In this document: piece by piece, positions 8,104 to 16,346 of the stretch
Layout: each line of letters begins with the position of its first letter
Numbering within the stretch: the stretch's first letter is position 1
Assembly (NCBI GenBank): GCA_900315675.1
Contig: OMZY01000001.1
Span: forward strand, 613,579-677,578
Source: an uncultured Eubacteriales bacterium
GTDB lineage: Bacteria > Bacillota > Clostridia > Christensenellales > Aristaeellaceae
DNA: 64,000 nucleotides
Direction of reading: 5' to 3'
The notes under the pieces: model-generated
What the model was told of the DNA's origin: nothing
What the model saw: only the letters and a program-made list of their open reading frames with translations
The model's database searches: none
Program-made: the position numbers and the translations under genes

Positions 8104-9291
8104 TTGGCAAAAAAACAGCGTATCGGTATTCTCGGCGGCAGCTTTGATCCGGTTCACCGCGGTCATATTGCTGCGGCGCTGGGTATACTGAATGCTGATT
8201 ATGTGGATCGTCTGCTTGTCATTCCTTCCGGCCGTCCCGGATACAAAAGCTGTTCCGCTTCTGCTGAAGACCGCTGGAAAATGCTTGTAGCCGCCTGTTC
8301 CTGCGATAAGCGCCTGGTGCCTTCCCGCCTGGAGCTGGATCGCGATGGGACTACCTATGCCGTTGATACGCTTCTGGCTGTCCGGAAAGAGTATCCCGAT
8401 GCGAAACTGTTCTATATTATTGGTTCGGATACTCTCATGACGCTGCATCACTGGCTGCGCATGGATGAGGTTTTTCGTCTCTGTTCTTTCCTGGTGATCC
8501 CCCGGGAGGAGGATTCAGTAATCTGCGGCAGGGAGATTTCCCGTCTTTCCGCCATGGGCGGAAACTTCCGTCTTTTGCCGCCAAGCTCTGTCCGTATTTC
8601 CTCTTCATCTATACGCGCCGTGCTTGCCGGCGGCGGAACTCCGGATGATCTCAATCCGGCCGTGCTTGAATACTGCCGCTGTAAAGGACTTTATAACGCT
8701 CCCGGAAGGCTTGATCATATCGATGAATGGATCGATAAGCTTTTCACTGCGCTGAAGCCTCGGCGTTTTGCTCATTCTCTGAGCGTCGCCGCTTCTTCCG
8801 CCCTGCTGGCTGTCCGCTTTGGGGAAGATCCGCTGAAAGCGGAACAGGCCGGTCTGCTCCATGACTGTGCCAAATGTCTTCCTCTGAAGGAAATGCAGCG
8901 TATTGCTGTTGATAACAGTCTGACGGAGGATCCTGATGTACTGTCCAGTGACGCGCTGCTTCATTCCATCGTCGGTGCCTGTCTGGCACAGCAGGAATAC
9001 GGCATGGAAGATCCGGACGTTCTGGAGGCTATCAGCTTCCATAACACCGGTTATCCCGGCATGTCCCGGCTGGCAATGTGCGTCTGTCTCGCTGATTATA
9101 TGGAACCGCTGCGTGAAAGTTTCCCGGTCCTGGAGGAGGTACGGGCTCTCTCCCGCGTCTCCCTGGAAAAAGCACTGCTTCTTTCGCTGGAAAGCACAGT
9201 AAACTACGTTCTGGCCAGGGGATGGTACCTGTATCCCCGTACCGCCGATACAATCAGCTGGCTCAGGGGTTTGCCGTCAGTTCAGGGATAA
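8104..9291 (+). CDS. nadD: NadD-YqeK fusion: NaMN adenylyltransferase plus HD-domain Ap4A hydrolase
   Basis: 395-residue fusion from TTG 8104 with AGGAGG nine bases upstream. Residues 1-195 are nicotinate-nucleotide adenylyltransferase (NAD synthesis): GGSFDPVHRGH (11-21) and ISSSSIR (165-171) are the nucleotide-binding motifs. Residues about 205-395 are a YqeK-type HD phosphohydrolase, with the first metal histidine in RFAHS (about 224) and the HD pair in LLHDCAK (253-254). YqeK enzymes split Ap4A symmetrically to ADP. In most Bacillota these are adjacent separate genes; here they are one frame with no internal stop. rsfS follows 43 bases later. Confidence 0.93.
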   Translation: MAKKQRIGILGGSFDPVHRGHIAAALGILNADYVDRLLVIPSGRPGYKSCSASAEDRWKMLVAACSCDKRLVPSRLELDRDGTTYAVDTLLAVRKEYPDAKLFYIIGSDTLMTLHHWLRMDEVFRLCSFLVIPREEDSVICGREISRLSAMGGNFRLLPPSSVRISSSSIRAVLAGGGTPDDLNPAVLEYCRCKGLYNAPGRLDHIDEWIDKLFTALKPRRFAHSLSVAASSALLAVRFGEDPLKAEQAGLLHDCAKCLPLKEMQRIAVDNSLTEDPDVLSSDALLHSIVGACLAQQEYGMEDPDVLEAISFHNTGYPGMSRLAMCVCLADYMEPLRESFPVLEEVRALSRVSLEKALLLSLESTVNYVLARGWYLYPRTADTISWLRGLPSVQG

Positions 9292-9334
9292 ACCGCTTCC
9301 GCGGTTATGAAATATGTGATTTGGAGGATAAAAC

Positions 9335-9700
9335 ATGCCCGATCATGAAACCGTACTTCGTCTGGCCCGTTTGCTTTACGACCGTAAATCCCAGGATATT
9401 TCCGCCCTGAATGTCACCCGTCTGACTGTTCTCTGCGATTATATGGTTATCGCGTCCGGCCGTTCCGCAACCCAGGTTGCTGCGCTTGCGGATGCCGTGG
9501 ATGATCTCATGGCTGCGGAGGGACTCAATCTCCGCAGAAGTGAAGGTCGCCGTGAAGGCCGCTGGATCGTTCTGGATTACGGCCATATCATTGTGCATCT
9601 CTTCCACCGGGATGACCGGGCTTTCTATGGTCTGGACCGGCTCTGGAACGACGGAACCAATGCCCTGGAGCTCCCCTTCGACCAGACAGTTTCCGACTGA
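9335..9700 (+). CDS. rsfS: Ribosomal silencing factor RsfS
   Basis: Iojap/RsfS protein, 121 residues. It binds ribosomal protein L14 (uL14) on the 50S subunit and blocks subunit joining in starvation. Family signatures: Y-D-R-K-S-Q-D-I, TVLCDYMVIASGRSATQV and the C-terminal GRWIVLDYGHIIVHLFHRDDRAFYGLDRLW split over the last third. Start ATG 9335 follows GGAGG. The usual nadD-yqeK-rsfS order is kept, only with the first two genes fused. Confidence 0.96.
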   Translation: MPDHETVLRLARLLYDRKSQDISALNVTRLTVLCDYMVIASGRSATQVAALADAVDDLMAAEGLNLRRSEGRREGRWIVLDYGHIIVHLFHRDDRAFYGLDRLWNDGTNALELPFDQTVSD

Positions 9701-9729
9701 TAACCTTATTTCCCATATAAAATCAATGA

Positions 9730-9759
9730 AATGCTTCCGGAATCCCGGAAGCATTTTTT
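9730..9759 (+). terminator. Terminator after rsfS
   Basis: AAATGCTTCCGG/CCGGAAGCATTT stem with TTTTTT on the plus strand, 30 bases beyond the rsfS stop. First of three related hairpins in this convergent gap. Confidence 0.8.
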
Positions 9760-9914
9760 CCGCCATTTTTAAGTTTTAATTATTCATTTTTAAGTTTTCA
9801 ATTATAAGTAAAACCGCTTCCTCCCGGAAGCAGTTTTTTCTGCCATTCTTCATTCTTAATTTTTCATTTTTAAGTCTTAAGTAAAACACAGCTTCCATCG
9901 GAAGCTGTGTTTAA
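9760..9914. repeat. AT-rich heptad tracts with two more hairpins between rsfS and coaBC
   Basis: Two tracts built of degenerate seven-base units (CATTCTT, AATTTTT, CATTTTT, AAGTCTT) flank a hairpin at about 9810-9839 (CCGCTTCC/GGAAGCAG with a T run). The region closes with a bidirectional hairpin at 9883-9914 (AAACACAGCTTCC/GGAAGCTGTGTTT). The last hairpin terminates coaBC transcription; all three stems share a CTTCC core. Confidence 0.65.
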
Positions 9915-9916
9915 AT

Positions 9917-11116
9917 TCATTTTCTCAGCTCAATGATCTTATCCAGTATTTTTTCCGCCAGTTCCCGTTTCGTCTGCAGCGGCTGTTCTTCCGTTCCGTC
10001 TTTGGTGATCAGTGCGGCAATGTTGGTATCCACATTGAATCCGGCGCCGGGAAGCGTCACGTCATTGGCAACAATCATGTCCAGGTTCTTTTTTTTCAGT
10101 TTTTCTGCCGCGTTCTTCCGTACGTTGTCCGTTTCAGCTGCAAAGCCGACAAGCGTCTGTCCCTTTTTCTTGATGGCGCCGACCGCTTTGGCAACGTCTG
10201 GATTTTCCTTCAGCGTAAGGGTCAGGGATTCTCCTTCAGCCTTTTTGATTTTGCTGGTGCTGGTCTTTTCAAACCGGTAATCGCATACGGCCGCGGCCTG
10301 GATGATGATATCCTGGTCCGGCGTTTCATGCATCATGGTGTCATACAGTTCCTGTGCGGATTCAATCTGAATCCTGCGGATTCCTTCAGGCACAGGTGCT
10401 GTCACACTGCCGTAAACAGCGGTAACTTCTGCGCCCCGGTTTCTGGCGGCCTCGGCAATCGCGAATCCCATTTTTCCGCTGGAGTCATTCGTCATATAGC
10501 GCACCGGATCCAGCCGTTCCTTTGTGGCTCCGGCTGTTACCAGGATCTTCAGTCCTTCAAGATCCCTGCGTACATCCAGAATATCCCGGATCGCCTCAAC
10601 AATGGCTTCCGGCTCGCTCATGCGTCCTGCGCCCTCGTCTCCGCAGGCAAGGATTCCGCTGTCAGGGCCGACAAAATGCACGCCCCGTGTCTTCAGTTTC
10701 TGTACATTTTCCCGGGTTGCTTCCGCGGTCCACATACCGGTGTTCATCGCGGGTGCGATCAGTACCGGAGCCTTTGTGGCCAATACCGTCGTGGAAAGCA
10801 TGTCGTCTGCAATACCGGACGCCATCTTGGCAATGATATTTGCGGTTGCCGGAGCGATGACAAACACCTCTGCCAGTTTGGCCAGGGCCACATGTTCCAC
10901 ATTCCAGTACTCAGGCGCCTGGAAAGTATCCGTAACCACCTGGTTGGCAGAAAGCGTCTGAAAAGTAAGCGGCGAAACAAATTCCGTCGCGTTCTTTGTC
11001 ATGATCACATGTACATTCGCGCCCAGATGACGCAAACGGGAGACAACCTCTGCGCTTTTGTACGCGGCGATGCCTCCCGTCACTCCCAGCACGATCTCCC
11101 TGCCGGTCAGATCCAT
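9917..11116 (-). CDS. coaBC: Bifunctional phosphopantothenoylcysteine decarboxylase/synthetase
   Basis: Coenzyme A pathway enzyme (Dfp), 399 residues. The N-terminal flavin decarboxylase half (about 1-190) shows GGIAAYK, IAPATANIIAK, APAMNTGMW and the catalytic cysteine in ILACGDEGAGRM. The C-terminal synthetase half carries TAGATKERLDPVRYMTNDSSG and the KIKK lysines. Start 11116 follows GGAGGAGCAGAAC and sits just after the rpoZ stop (11118). It closes the yicC-remA-gmk-rpoZ-coaBC run. Confidence 0.96.
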   Translation of the reverse strand: MDLTGREIVLGVTGGIAAYKSAEVVSRLRHLGANVHVIMTKNATEFVSPLTFQTLSANQVVTDTFQAPEYWNVEHVALAKLAEVFVIAPATANIIAKMASGIADDMLSTTVLATKAPVLIAPAMNTGMWTAEATRENVQKLKTRGVHFVGPDSGILACGDEGAGRMSEPEAIVEAIRDILDVRRDLEGLKILVTAGATKERLDPVRYMTNDSSGKMGFAIAEAARNRGAEVTAVYGSVTAPVPEGIRRIQIESAQELYDTMMHETPDQDIIIQAAAVCDYRFEKTSTSKIKKAEGESLTLTLKENPDVAKAVGAIKKKGQTLVGFAAETDNVRKNAAEKLKKKNLDMIVANDVTLPGAGFNVDTNIAALITKDGTEEQPLQTKRELAEKILDKIIELRK

Positions 11117-11117
11117 A

Positions 11118-11336
11118 TCAGTTCTGCTCCTCCTGCTCCGTCGGGTTGTCGTAGGTCAGCAGTCCGCGGTTAATTTCCTCAACCGCAATCTTCAGCGGCT
11201 TCATGCCTTCCGCGTCAATCATCGGCAGGGCGCCGTTGACGATTTCGCGTCCGCGCTTGCTGGCTTCAACAACCAGGGTATAGCGGCTGTCCGCGTGGTT
11301 CAGCAGTTCAAGTACGCTCGGATCAACAATAGACAT
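11118..11336 (-). CDS. rpoZ: RNA polymerase omega subunit
   Basis: 72-residue omega subunit that helps assemble beta-prime. SRYTLVVEASKRGREI matches the conserved helix; the C-terminus has KPLKIAVEEINRGLLTY. Position directly after gmk is the standard bacterial order. Start ATG 11336 behind GAGGAGG. Confidence 0.93.
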   Translation of the reverse strand: MSIVDPSVLELLNHADSRYTLVVEASKRGREIVNGALPMIDAEGMKPLKIAVEEINRGLLTYDNPTEQEEQN

Positions 11337-11361
11337 TTCTTTTCCTCCTCAGGTATACAGG

Positions 11362-11964
11362 TTATTCCTCAATCACCGGGAAATACCGCACTGTGTTCTG
11401 TTTCTCAGCCCGGACAATCGCCACAAGCTGTTCAAACGCCAGCTCAAGATTGTCGTTCACAATGAGGTAGCGGTAGCGGTCTGTCTGGCGGATTTCGCCT
11501 CTTGCGTTATTCAGTCTCCGCTGAATTTCCTCTTCATTTTCCGTATTGCGGGTATGAAGCCTGACCTTAAGGTCATGATAACTCGGCGGAAGAATGAACA
11601 CGCTGACGCAGTCCTTTTCCTTGCTCATGACTTCCCGTGCTCCCTGGGGGTCGATATCCAGCAGCACGTTCTGTCCTTTTTCCATCCGGTCATAAACCTC
11701 GCTTTTCAGCGTGCCGTACCGGTGACCGTGGACGCTCGCGTGTTCAATGAACGCGTCCTCGGCAAGCAGTTTATCATATTCCTCGTCAGAAATAAAGTGG
11801 TAATGAACATCTTCGATTTCATTTTCCCGCCGTCCCCTGGTGGTAACGCTGACGGAAAAACAGAATGAAGGATCTTTTTCCAGCAGTTTTGCCACCAGCG
11901 TTCCCTTACCGGCGCCTGAGGGGCCGGAGATTACCAGCAGCATCCCTTTTCTTGTCTCTTTCAT
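11362..11964 (-). CDS. gmk: Guanylate kinase
   Basis: Converts GMP to GDP with ATP; 200 residues. P-loop [10 protein letters not shown] (13-22), GMP-binding [18 protein letters not shown] and lid segment around [13 protein letters not shown] 11964 overlaps the remA stop by four bases (ATGA), so expression is coupled to remA. Confidence 0.97.
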   Translation of the reverse strand: MKETRKGMLLVISGPSGAGKGTLVAKLLEKDPSFCFSVSVTTRGRRENEIEDVHYHFISDEEYDKLLAEDAFIEHASVHGHRYGTLKSEVYDRMEKGQNVLLDIDPQGAREVMSKEKDCVSVFILPPSYHDLKVRLHTRNTENEEEIQRRLNNARGEIRQTDRYRYLIVNDNLELAFEQLVAIVRAEKQNTVRYFPVIEE

Positions 11965-12218
11965 GTGTCTTCCTCCATCCCTTTTCGTTCATCAATCCGG
12001 GCTGCTACCGTTTCCGGCATCAGCGGTGAAAGAACAACATGTTCTGAATCTGTAACAATGACAGCCCTGGTTTTATGCCCGCATGTAGCGTCTATAACTC
12101 TTCCGCTGTCTCTGGCGTCCTGTATCATTCTGCGGATCGGAGCGGCTTCCGGGGAAACAACAGCCACCAGCCGTTCCGTTGCAAGCATATTTCCGTACCC
12201 GATGTTGACCAGTTTCAT
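11961..12218 (-). CDS. remA: RemA-like DNA-binding regulator (DUF370)
   Basis: 85 residues from ATG 12218; GGAG eight bases upstream selects this codon over a GTG nine bases earlier. [21 protein letters not shown] and the internal [20 protein letters not shown] segments are characteristic of the RemA/YlzA family. That family activates biofilm matrix genes and binds DNA as ring-like oligomers in Bacillus. It lies between yicC and gmk as in many Bacillota. Confidence 0.9.
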   Translation of the reverse strand: MKLVNIGYGNMLATERLVAVVSPEAAPIRRMIQDARDSGRVIDATCGHKTRAVIVTDSEHVVLSPLMPETVAARIDERKGMEEDT

Positions 12219-12223
12219 CGCCG

Positions 12224-13096
12224 TCACTCCACGTTCTGTATCTGTTCTCTCAGCTTCTCAATCTCGCTCTTCAGGTCAACCACATGCTGGGCGATGATTG
12301 TATCGGAAGCCTTGGAGCCGATGGTATTGGTTTCACGGTTCATTTCCTGGATCAGGAAATCCATTTTCTTGCCGGTTTCACCGTTGCTCTCCAGATATTT
12401 ACGCATCTGGCGGATATGACTGTCCAGCCGGGCAAGTTCCTCATCAATCGCACACCGGTCGGCCATGATGGCAACTTCCTGGGCGATTCTCTGGGGTTCC
12501 GCTGCTTCGGTCAGAAGGCTCTTTAGCCGTGCTTCAAGCTTGTCCCTGTATTCTGTCACAACCAGCGGCGCGCGTTCCAGAATGGCCTTGCGGAGCTTTT
12601 CCACCGCGTCCAGGTGAACCTTCAGGTCTTCCTTAAGGTTTTCCCCTTCCCGTGCCCGCATCTGAACCAGCTGTTCAGCCGCGATATTGGTTGCTTCAGC
12701 ACAGATCGTACTGACAGTATCTTCATCCATCTCCTGCTCATTCAGCGTCAGTACGCCTTCCATTTTCATGAGCCGGCTGATGGTCATGTCATTTTCAATG
12801 CCTGTTTTTTCTGCAAGGAGCGCGGCTGCTTCCAGATAATGACCTGCCAGTTCCGGATCGCATTCAACCGTCGTAGCGGAACTGTCTGTCCTCTTGACGG
12901 TCAGGAATACATCCACATGTCCGCGCAGGATGCGTTTGCCGATCCCGTCCCGGATGGTCTGTTCCAGGAAGTTCAGGTTCCGCGGCAGTCTCATACCGAT
13001 ATCCAGGAAACGGTGGTTTACAGTTTTAAGATCAATGGTAACTTCCCATCCGTCCTGCTGAACCTTTCCGCTCCCGCATCCGGTCATACTGTGCAT
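12224..13096 (-). CDS. yicC: YicC-family endoribonuclease
   Basis: 290 residues. N-terminal SMTGCGSG and [18 protein letters not shown] plus C-terminal [20 protein letters not shown] are the YicC_N and DUF1732 signatures. The E. coli homologue is reported as an RNase acting on small RNAs. First gene of the remA-gmk-rpoZ-coaBC run; remA starts six bases after its stop. Confidence 0.93.
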   Translation of the reverse strand: MHSMTGCGSGKVQQDGWEVTIDLKTVNHRFLDIGMRLPRNLNFLEQTIRDGIGKRILRGHVDVFLTVKRTDSSATTVECDPELAGHYLEAAALLAEKTGIENDMTISRLMKMEGVLTLNEQEMDEDTVSTICAEATNIAAEQLVQMRAREGENLKEDLKVHLDAVEKLRKAILERAPLVVTEYRDKLEARLKSLLTEAAEPQRIAQEVAIMADRCAIDEELARLDSHIRQMRKYLESNGETGKKMDFLIQEMNRETNTIGSKASDTIIAQHVVDLKSEIEKLREQIQNVE

Positions 13097-13138
13097 GTCA
13101 TCGTCACCTCTCTCCGTATTCGGTTGAGATTATATCAT

Positions 13139-14287
13139 TCACCTGTCTGCTTGGCAACTTTCAGCCGTATCAGTGATCACGCTGATCATATCCCATTTCC
13201 GGGACCATCTGGTGAGGATGGCCGGGCTTCCGGGAACCATATGTCCCGCGACGCTTTCTCCGATGGATCTTGCCGGGGTTGAAGTGCACATTTTGCATGC
13301 GGAAAGCGGATCCGCGCCGTACCGGTGAATCAGGTTGTAGAGTGCTTCGTTCATGGTCAGCACGGAACCGGCCAGTGTACCGTCCGCCAGGCGTGCTGCA
13401 CCTTCCTTTACAAACACCGGTTGTCCGCCCAGGCTGTATTCTCCGTCCGGCATTCCGGCTGCTTCCATAGCGTCTGTAATGGCTACCGCCCTGTCCGCTC
13501 CTTTGCACAGAATGATCAGCCGGACGATATCATCATGCAGATGTTTGCCGTCGCAGATCATTTCGCAGAAGAACCGGTCATCTGTCATGGAGGCACCCGG
13601 CACGCCCGGTTCACGGTGATGCAGGGGTGTCTGTGCGTTGAAAGTGTGGGTAATGTGATCCGCTCCCCAGTCACCGGCTTCATGAACCTTTTCCGCGTCA
13701 GCCTGTGTATGACCGATGGATACATGGATGCCTGCGGCACTGGCTTTGCGGACAAATTCCTCGCTTCCGTCCTTTTCCGGTGCCATTGTGATCAGCCGGA
13801 CCAGTGATGGATCTTCTGCCATATTCAGCAGATCATCCCAGCTGGGGTTCCGGAAAAACTCTTTCCTCTGGGCGCCTGCTTTGCCTTCGCTGAGGAACGG
13901 AGCTTCCATATGGGCGCCCAGTACTCTGGCCCCGTTCCGTTCAGGTTGTTCAATGGTCCTCCGTATGCCGTCAATAACTTTGGCGGTATCTTCCATGGAG
14001 GCGCTCATCGTTGTGGGGCAGAAAGCGCCTGTGCCTGTACCCGCCAGTTCCCGGCTCATCCGCCGGATATCGGTTTCTCCCCGCATGGTATCGCTGCCGC
14101 GGAAAGCGTGAATATGGACGTCTACAAAACCCGGAAGCAGATAATCGCCTTCCAGGTCAATCACTTTTTCCCCGGCTTCCGCACGAAGGCTTTCGCCGAC
14201 TTCCTGCACGATGCCGTTCATCAGCCGGATACTCAGTCCGTTCTCAAATTCTGTCCCTGTAAATACGGTGCCGTTTTCAATCAGCAT
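13139..14287 (-). CDS. nagA: N-acetylglucosamine-6-phosphate deacetylase
   Basis: Amidohydrolase removing acetate from GlcNAc-6-P in amino-sugar recycling; 382 residues. Metal and substrate motifs: VDVHIHAFRG, histidine in SIGHTQAD, THTFNAQTPLHHREPG, and the catalytic aspartate in AITDAMEAAG. No nagB lies nearby. Start 14287 follows AAGGAACC. The C-terminus is slightly longer and unusual in sequence (SRKWDMISVITDT) but the domain is intact. Confidence 0.93.
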   Translation of the reverse strand: MLIENGTVFTGTEFENGLSIRLMNGIVQEVGESLRAEAGEKVIDLEGDYLLPGFVDVHIHAFRGSDTMRGETDIRRMSRELAGTGTGAFCPTTMSASMEDTAKVIDGIRRTIEQPERNGARVLGAHMEAPFLSEGKAGAQRKEFFRNPSWDDLLNMAEDPSLVRLITMAPEKDGSEEFVRKASAAGIHVSIGHTQADAEKVHEAGDWGADHITHTFNAQTPLHHREPGVPGASMTDDRFFCEMICDGKHLHDDIVRLIILCKGADRAVAITDAMEAAGMPDGEYSLGGQPVFVKEGAARLADGTLAGSVLTMNEALYNLIHRYGADPLSACKMCTSTPARSIGESVAGHMVPGSPAILTRWSRKWDMISVITDTAESCQADR

Positions 14288-14320
14288 GGTTTATGGTTCC
14301 TTTCTGTCGCCTGGTAAGGT

Positions 14321-15013
14321 TCAGTCAACGCCCCGCAGCTCAACGGCCGGTATATAGGGCCTGATAATGTCCGCCCAGTGTTCCATCTGCTCCCGGGTCG
14401 GTGCGTGCAGTCCTTCAAACGGGACCGTATCCCTGTCCGTGAATTTCTGCAGATAATACTTCCGGGCTCCCCTGATCCATTCTCCGATTCCCGTAAAGCT
14501 GTCATCATCGTGAAGTTCGTTAACCACAGTTGTCCGGAATTCATATTCAGTGCTGCCTTCCATCAGCATAGCGGCGCTTTCCCGGATCGGACTCAGGTCC
14601 ATTTTCTGCAGTCCAGCGGTCTGAGCGTATCTTTCAGGGCTGTTTTTGATATCCATCGCCACATACTGTACCAGTCCCTCCCTGATCATGCGGCCCAGTA
14701 CGTCCGGATGCAGTCCGTTGGTATCCAGCTTGATGTCATATCCGAGCTCCCTGATTCTCCTGGCCATATCCGGCAGATCTTTCTGCAGCGTCGGTTCACC
14801 GCCTGTAATGGCAACTCCGTCCAGCAATCCCTGTCTTTTTTTCAGGAAGGAGAGCAGTTCATCGTCGTTCATCACCGGCGGAGCTTTTCCGTCCAGCAGT
14901 TCAGCATTATGGCAAAAAGGGCACCGCATATCACAGCCCCCGAAAAAAACAGTACAGGCGACCCTGCCCGGATAGTCCAGCAGCGTCATTTTCTGTAATC
15001 CGTGTATGATCAT
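14321..15013 (-). CDS. nrdG: Anaerobic ribonucleotide reductase activating protein (radical SAM)
   Basis: 230-residue radical SAM enzyme placing the glycyl radical on NrdD. The cluster motif is C-x3-C-x2-C at residues 27, 31 and 34 (CDMRCPFC), followed by the GGEPTL SAM-binding motif. The length fits the longer NrdG2 type (about 230) rather than the short E. coli form. nrdD is not in this window. Start ATG 15013 after AAAGGAG. Confidence 0.88.
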   Translation of the reverse strand: MIIHGLQKMTLLDYPGRVACTVFFGGCDMRCPFCHNAELLDGKAPPVMNDDELLSFLKKRQGLLDGVAITGGEPTLQKDLPDMARRIRELGYDIKLDTNGLHPDVLGRMIREGLVQYVAMDIKNSPERYAQTAGLQKMDLSPIRESAAMLMEGSTEYEFRTTVVNELHDDDSFTGIGEWIRGARKYYLQKFTDRDTVPFEGLHAPTREQMEHWADIIRPYIPAVELRGVD

Positions 15014-15028
15014 AGGCCGGCTCTCCTT

Positions 15029-15367
15029 TTATTCCCATTGGGCCCATACGTCCGGCTGATAGCCGAGCGTCATTTTGTTTCCGTTTCTGACAATGGGAAG
15101 GCGAAGCAGCCAGGGATTTTCCTGAATGGCGGGAATCAGGAGCTCCTCCCTGTCATAGTAGCAGGCTGGATGTTCCTTTACCTTTTTATCTTCCCTGTCG
15201 ATCAGCTTTTCAATGCCGATGGCGGAGATCATCATACGGATCTCCCGTTCTCCAAGCTTGTGTTTCTTCAGATCCAGCGCCTGGAACGGAATGCGTCTTT
15301 CTTTGAAATATCTTTCTGCTTTCTGTGCGTCAAAGTTTTTCTTGCCGCAGTAAATCTGGATATTCAT
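15029..15367 (-). CDS. Spx/ArsC-family thioredoxin-fold protein
   Basis: 112 residues from ATG 15367, just after the stop of the DnaI-like gene. IQIYCGKKNFDAQKAERYFKERR is the start of the ArsC/Spx fold, with a single N-terminal cysteine rather than the Spx C-x-x-C. ENPWLLRLPIVRNG is the conserved strand-proline region. Possibly a redox-linked reductase or regulator; arsenate reduction is not implied because no ars genes are nearby. Confidence 0.75.
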   Translation of the reverse strand: MNIQIYCGKKNFDAQKAERYFKERRIPFQALDLKKHKLGEREIRMMISAIGIEKLIDREDKKVKEHPACYYDREELLIPAIQENPWLLRLPIVRNGNKMTLGYQPDVWAQWE

Positions 15368-15371
15368 GCTT

Positions 15372-16346
15372 TCAGGTTTCCTCCGGCATACGGATGTCTT
15401 CTCCAAGCAGTCTAATAACCTTACAATTGCGACTATCCCCTAGTCTGGAAGCTATACGTTCTGTATATCGTTCACGGAATTTAGGTATTTCAAGATTTGT
15501 AGAAATCACAGTTGACAGATCTCTGTTCTGCCGTTCATTCAGCAGGTTGAACACTTGCTCCACCGTCACATTCTGCATCAGCGGCTCGCTGCCCAGGTCG
15601 TCAATCATCAGCACCTGCGCGTCCAGCAGTTCACTGGAGCTGTTATCATTCTCGAAATAGCTCTTCCGGAGAATCTCCAGCATCTTGTATGCGCTGATGA
15701 TCAGCACATTGATATCCCGTTCAATCAGCCGATCAGCCATAGCGCGTAGCAGGAAAGTTTTTCCCAGCCCTGTGCTGCCTGTCAGTAGCAGGTCACGAAA
15801 CTCTACTTCAGGGTATTCATTTGCCCATTTTTCACAAATATCCTTGTAATGATTCATTAGTTTACGCTGGGTAAATTTCTGTCCCGGTATAATAGTATTC
15901 GGAAAAACAGAGGAATCAAATGTTTCAAATGTTTCAATATGTGCACCAGACAAACCAATTTTTTCTCGGATTTTTCTTTGATATGCCTTTTTTAAGCATT
16001 CACAATTTTCTTTGATTGTATCTCCAATTTTACCTGTGTCTTTACAGATTGGACAACGAAATACCGGTGCGAGATAATCGGCAGGATAGCCGTTTTTTGT
16101 AAGTAGAACGCGAATCTGCTCGTTCAGCTTCTCCATCCGTTCCGGAAGATCATTTGCTTTGGTGGCTGTTCCGTTTACGATATTCCGGAGCGTGCCAAAG
16201 ACGATATTCTCACGCTCTTTGGTCAGTTCATAAATATGCGGCTGTTCCATGCGGATCTTTTCTTTCCGCATTTCCTCTGTCCGTTCGTTATCTGCCCGCA
16301 GCTGGGCATATTCATTTTCCAGTTCGTTCAGCAGATCCTCACGCAT
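15372..16346 (-). CDS. DnaI/DnaC-like helicase loader ATPase
   Basis: 324-residue AAA+ protein expected to load the replicative helicase. Order: helical N-terminus, four-cysteine zinc site (CPICKDTG...CECL, about 98-118), Walker A GSTGLGKTFLL, Walker B MIDDLGSEPL and sensor region STNLEIPKF. ATG overlaps the upstream DnaD-domain gene by eight bases, as expected for primosome partners. Bases of roughly 15840-16080 are clearly AT-richer than the rest of the gene. Confidence 0.9.
   Translation of the reverse strand: MREDLLNELENEYAQLRADNERTEEMRKEKIRMEQPHIYELTKERENIVFGTLRNIVNGTATKANDLPERMEKLNEQIRVLLTKNGYPADYLAPVFRCPICKDTGKIGDTIKENCECLKKAYQRKIREKIGLSGAHIETFETFDSSVFPNTIIPGQKFTQRKLMNHYKDICEKWANEYPEVEFRDLLLTGSTGLGKTFLLRAMADRLIERDINVLIISAYKMLEILRKSYFENDNSSSELLDAQVLMIDDLGSEPLMQNVTVEQVFNLLNERQNRDLSTVISTNLEIPKFRERYTERIASRLGDSRNCKVIRLLGEDIRMPEET

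Noticed and set aside
15029-15367. Arsenate reductase of an ars operon.
   Set aside because: No arsB, arsR or thioredoxin partner nearby and the catalytic cysteine context is the generic Spx/ArsC-fold type.
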